Source of the DNA: Nitrospinota bacterium
Lineage (GTDB): Bacteria > Nitrospinota_A > JADGAW01
Length of the DNA stretch: 7,125 bases
Assembly (NCBI GenBank): GCA_015231815.1
Contig: JADGAW010000112.1
Coordinates: forward strand, 1 to 7,125
Direction: 5' to 3'
The first letter of the stretch is position 1. Every line of letters begins with the position of its first letter. The position numbers were made by a program, and so were the translations under genes. The notes below the pieces were generated by a model. That model was given only the letters and a program-made list of their open reading frames with translations. It did not search any database and had not been told where the DNA came from. This document shows, piece after piece, positions 4,990-7,125 of this stretch.

Positions 4990-6270
4990 ATGATAGAAGA
5001 AATTAAAACAGAGCTGAAAAAAGAGTCGGAAGTTATCGCCTGGCAAATAGTAAAAACCAATCGAAGAAGTAGCCAGCTTTATGCCACCGCTTATATTCCT
5101 GAATCAGTGCGGGAAGTTGAGCAGGAAAGCTACAGCGTAAGCCTCATGGTCGGGAAAGAAGACAAGGAATGGATCGGTGAATCAAGCTTTACCTTAATTT
5201 CCGGACAAAATGTTCAAGAGGAAGTAAAGGCAGCAGTTGAAAGGGCTCGCTATGTAAAAAATAAGAGCTACACCTTTCCGTTGCCTGATGAAAATAACGG
5301 TTATGAGAGTCGTCAGATAAGATCGGATGCTCTGAAGGTTGTGGAAAAGGTTAAAAAGGATTATGAAAAAGTAAAAAACCTGCAAGGGGTGAAACTCTCT
5401 TACTATGAAATATTTGTAAATAACAGTCAGCTTCAAATTGTAAACAGTAACGGCTTAACGGTTGGTGAGCAAACCAGCGACATCTTTACCGAGTTTGTTT
5501 TGTTGTCAGCGGATGAAAAACATGAGATATATCATTCGCTGAAATCAAGAGGATACGAAACCTTAAACCTTCTGGAAGCAATTCACGATACAGCAGAAAT
5601 GGTGAGAAATACCAGTCTTACTCAATTGGCACCGACGGGAAAATATAATGTCTTGTTTTCTGGTGAAACCCTTGATACCTTATTTAACTATTTTGTCAGT
5701 CAGTCGGATGCAGCAGGAATATATTCCGGTTGGTCTATTTTCAAAGAGGGTGAAACCGTGATTGAAAATCCACAGGGAGAGATGCTTGATATTGAAAGCG
5801 ACCCAACACTGCCCAGCATGATTGGCTCAACACGCTTTGATGGAAACGGTGTTACCAGAAAAAAAGTTGCCCTCATTCACAAGAATGTTTTTAGCGGAAT
5901 TACCGCAACCCAAAAATATGCCTGCTACACAGGAAAGGAAGCAACTGGTCCAGTGGGAAATATTGTGGTTACTGCCGGAAATAAATCCCTCGATGAAATA
6001 AGAAAAGGAAAATACCTTGAAGTCCTTCAGTTTTCAACCTTTGAACCAAACTATATTACCGGGGCGTTCTCCGGTGAAATTCGGTTTGCAAAGCTCTTTG
6101 ATGAAGAAGGTAATGTCAGCTATATAAAGGGGGGATCAGTATCGGGAAAAATGCTTGATGCCTTTAAAAATGCCTCTCTTTCCCGTGAAATTACCCACCA
6201 TGAATCCTATGTTGGTCCAAAAGGAGTTTTACTGGAAAATATCTCTGTTGCCGGTGAGGAAGCAATGTAA
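4990..6270 (+). CDS. TldE/PmbA-type metalloprotease-family protein
   Basis: A 426-residue member of the TldD/TldE (PmbA, peptidase family U62) group, which works as a TldD-TldE heterodimer degrading small unfolded peptides and trimming peptide modifications. The N-terminal domain (to about 190) is the variable beta-rich half, with VEQESYSVSLMVGKE at 43-57. The C-terminal half has FSGETLDTLFNYFV (223-236), PSMIGSTRFDGNGVTRKK (275-292), ITGAFSGEIRF (356-366) and a GGSVSG at 381-386 where TldE proteins usually carry an AGN-type turn. VLLENISVAG ends the fold. No HExxxH zinc motif is present, which fits the TldE rather than the TldD subunit. The length is close to E. coli TldE (about 450). I prefer ATG 4990; GTG 4969 lies inside the heptamer repeat. 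No tldD is seen in the window. Divergent from the ParB-like gene. Confidence 0.88.
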   Translation: MIEEIKTELKKESEVIAWQIVKTNRRSSQLYATAYIPESVREVEQESYSVSLMVGKEDKEWIGESSFTLISGQNVQEEVKAAVERARYVKNKSYTFPLPDENNGYESRQIRSDALKVVEKVKKDYEKVKNLQGVKLSYYEIFVNNSQLQIVNSNGLTVGEQTSDIFTEFVLLSADEKHEIYHSLKSRGYETLNLLEAIHDTAEMVRNTSLTQLAPTGKYNVLFSGETLDTLFNYFVSQSDAAGIYSGWSIFKEGETVIENPQGEMLDIESDPTLPSMIGSTRFDGNGVTRKKVALIHKNVFSGITATQKYACYTGKEATGPVGNIVVTAGNKSLDEIRKGKYLEVLQFSTFEPNYITGAFSGEIRFAKLFDEEGNVSYIKGGSVSGKMLDAFKNASLSREITHHESYVGPKGVLLENISVAGEEAM

Positions 6271-6363
6271 GAAGTTCAAATTATGTTAAGGTCTTTAATT
6301 AAATCTCTTGAGAAAAAAACAAACTAACCCTTACCCCTTAATCCTCAAACCCTTGCTTTTTAA

Positions 6364-6996
6364 ATGTACAAAATAGATTTTCACATTCATACCCGAAACT
6401 ATTCTGCCTGTAGTTCTGTTGAGCCGGAAGCAGTTGTTAAAGAAGCCGAATCTCTTGGAATTGATGTGCTTATTTTCACGGAACATGACGTAATGTGGAA
6501 AAAAGAAGAGTTGGAAGCAATAAACTTTATCTCTCCTAAGGTGACTGTTTTAAATGGTATTGAGGTCTCTACCCGACAAGGTCATATGTTGTTGTTTGGT
6601 GTTGAGGAAGGCTATGAGGCTGACCGTTACCAAAGTATAGAACAGTTCTTTTACTCCCTTAGGGGGAAAAAAGAACTTCTTGTAATTCCTGCTCATCCCT
6701 ATCGGTTTTCTTCTGCTCACGGTGAAATGTTGAGAGGATATGATTTCGATGCTCTGGAATGTTACAGCTTAAACAGTAATTTAAGTGCAACAGCTCAGGC
6801 AATTGAACTTGCCCGTATTAAAAAAGTACCAGCTTTGGCAACCTCCGACTTACATGATATCGAAAAGTTCGGAAAATACTGGAGCGAAACAAAGGTGAAC
6901 ATTAAATCGATGAAAGACTTTATAAAGGCCGTAAAAAAAGGAAAGGTTTTTACTCCTGATGTAATCGTTGAAAAACTCACTCCATATATCCTTTAA
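6364..6996 (+). CDS. PHP-domain metal-dependent phosphoesterase
   Basis: A 210-residue PHP (polymerase and histidinol phosphatase) domain protein, cytoplasmic, expected to bind two or three metal ions and hydrolyse phosphoesters. All the ligand motifs are present: DFHIHT (H7, H9), TEHD (E40, H41, D42), GIEVS (E67), GHMLLFG (H74), AHPYR (H111) and the final TSDLHD (D162, H164). The full motif set argues for an active enzyme. It is shorter than TrpH/RNase AM-type proteins (about 280 residues) and lacks an inserted domain, so it is a minimal PHP protein; the substrate (nucleotide, RNA end, sugar or histidinol phosphate) cannot be told. The ATG at 6364 directly precedes YKIDFHIHT and leaves no room for a later start. 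No Shine-Dalgarno is visible. It lies 93 bases after the TldE-type gene on the same strand and could be cotranscribed. Confidence 0.92.
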   Translation: MYKIDFHIHTRNYSACSSVEPEAVVKEAESLGIDVLIFTEHDVMWKKEELEAINFISPKVTVLNGIEVSTRQGHMLLFGVEEGYEADRYQSIEQFFYSLRGKKELLVIPAHPYRFSSAHGEMLRGYDFDALECYSLNSNLSATAQAIELARIKKVPALATSDLHDIEKFGKYWSETKVNIKSMKDFIKAVKKGKVFTPDVIVEKLTPYIL

Positions 6997-7023
6997 TCTG
7001 TTTCATTCCATATTGTATATCTT

Positions 7024-7040
7024 ATAAAGCTACTCTTTAT
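7024..7040 (+). other. Small AT-rich hairpin after the PHP gene
   Basis: ATAAAG and CTTTAT pair around the loop CTACT, 28 bases past the PHP stop. There is no following T tract, so this is at best a weak or factor-assisted 3' end. Confidence 0.25.
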
Positions 7041-7049
7041 CGTAACTGA

Positions 7050-7125
7050 ATGGTTCTGAAAAATAGAGATAAAAACCAATTAACTCTTGAGACTGTTGAT
7101 GGGAGAAGTTTTGAACGGATTTTCA
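7050..7125 (+). CDS. Possible start of a further gene, cut by the window edge
   Basis: An ATG at 7050 opens 25 codons without a stop to the end of the window. The peptide, starting MVLKNRDKNQLTLETVDGRS, is mixed and charged like a real soluble protein, but I do not recognise it. No Shine-Dalgarno precedes it, though most starts here lack one. A minus-strand frame is also open over the same bases, so the call is tentative. Confidence 0.3.
   Translation, partial: MVLKNRDKNQLTLETVDGRSFERIF

Noticed and set aside
6294..6303. TTTAATTAAA perfect palindrome between the TldE-type and PHP genes
   Set aside because: Pure A/T palindromes are common in such spacers; no matching promoter elements surround it.
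1..7125. parS-like site for the ParB-like protein
   Set aside because: I looked for a TGTTTCACGTGAAACA-like 16-mer and saw none on either strand.

Overview
The window is an AT-rich stretch of bacterial chromosome (roughly 40% G+C by eye). It holds seven confident protein genes and possibly the first codons of an eighth. I see no rRNA, tRNA, CRISPR array, transposase or phage gene. The mix of housekeeping and conserved-hypothetical genes, a signal-peptide protein of DUF4390 type and a stand-alone GlmU-like left-handed beta-helix protein fit a Gram-negative-type bacterium. Spirochaetota or a related uncultivated lineage is a guess; the phylum cannot be fixed from this sequence. Most start codons lack a Shine-Dalgarno sequence.

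Left block (1-2247, + strand): a D-aminoacylase-type amidohydrolase runs in from the left edge. Its stop codon overlaps the start of a GlmU-like hexapeptide acetyltransferase, so the two are almost certainly cotranslated. The second gene carries an Shine-Dalgarno-like motif, an in-frame A AAA AAG heptamer and a GC-rich stem-loop in the order seen in dnaX programmed frameshifting.

Middle block (2248-3772, + strand): after a 140-base gap comes a YwiC-like multi-pass membrane protein. It overlaps, again through TAATG, a secreted or periplasmic DUF4390-like protein. The pair looks like a small envelope operon.

Right block (3773-7125): a ParB/Srx-domain protein on the minus strand is convergent with the DUF4390-like gene and divergent from a TldE/PmbA-type gene. 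The 140-base divergent spacer holds two short dyads and an imperfect 7-base tandem repeat next to the TldE start. A PHP-domain metal-dependent phosphoesterase follows, and the last 76 bases may begin another gene.

No clear multi-gene novel system is visible. The points most worth following are the possible frameshift cassette in the acetyltransferase gene, the coupling of a D-amino-acid deacylase to a stand-alone GlmU-type acetyltransferase, and the orphan ParB-like protein with its repeat-rich divergent spacer.
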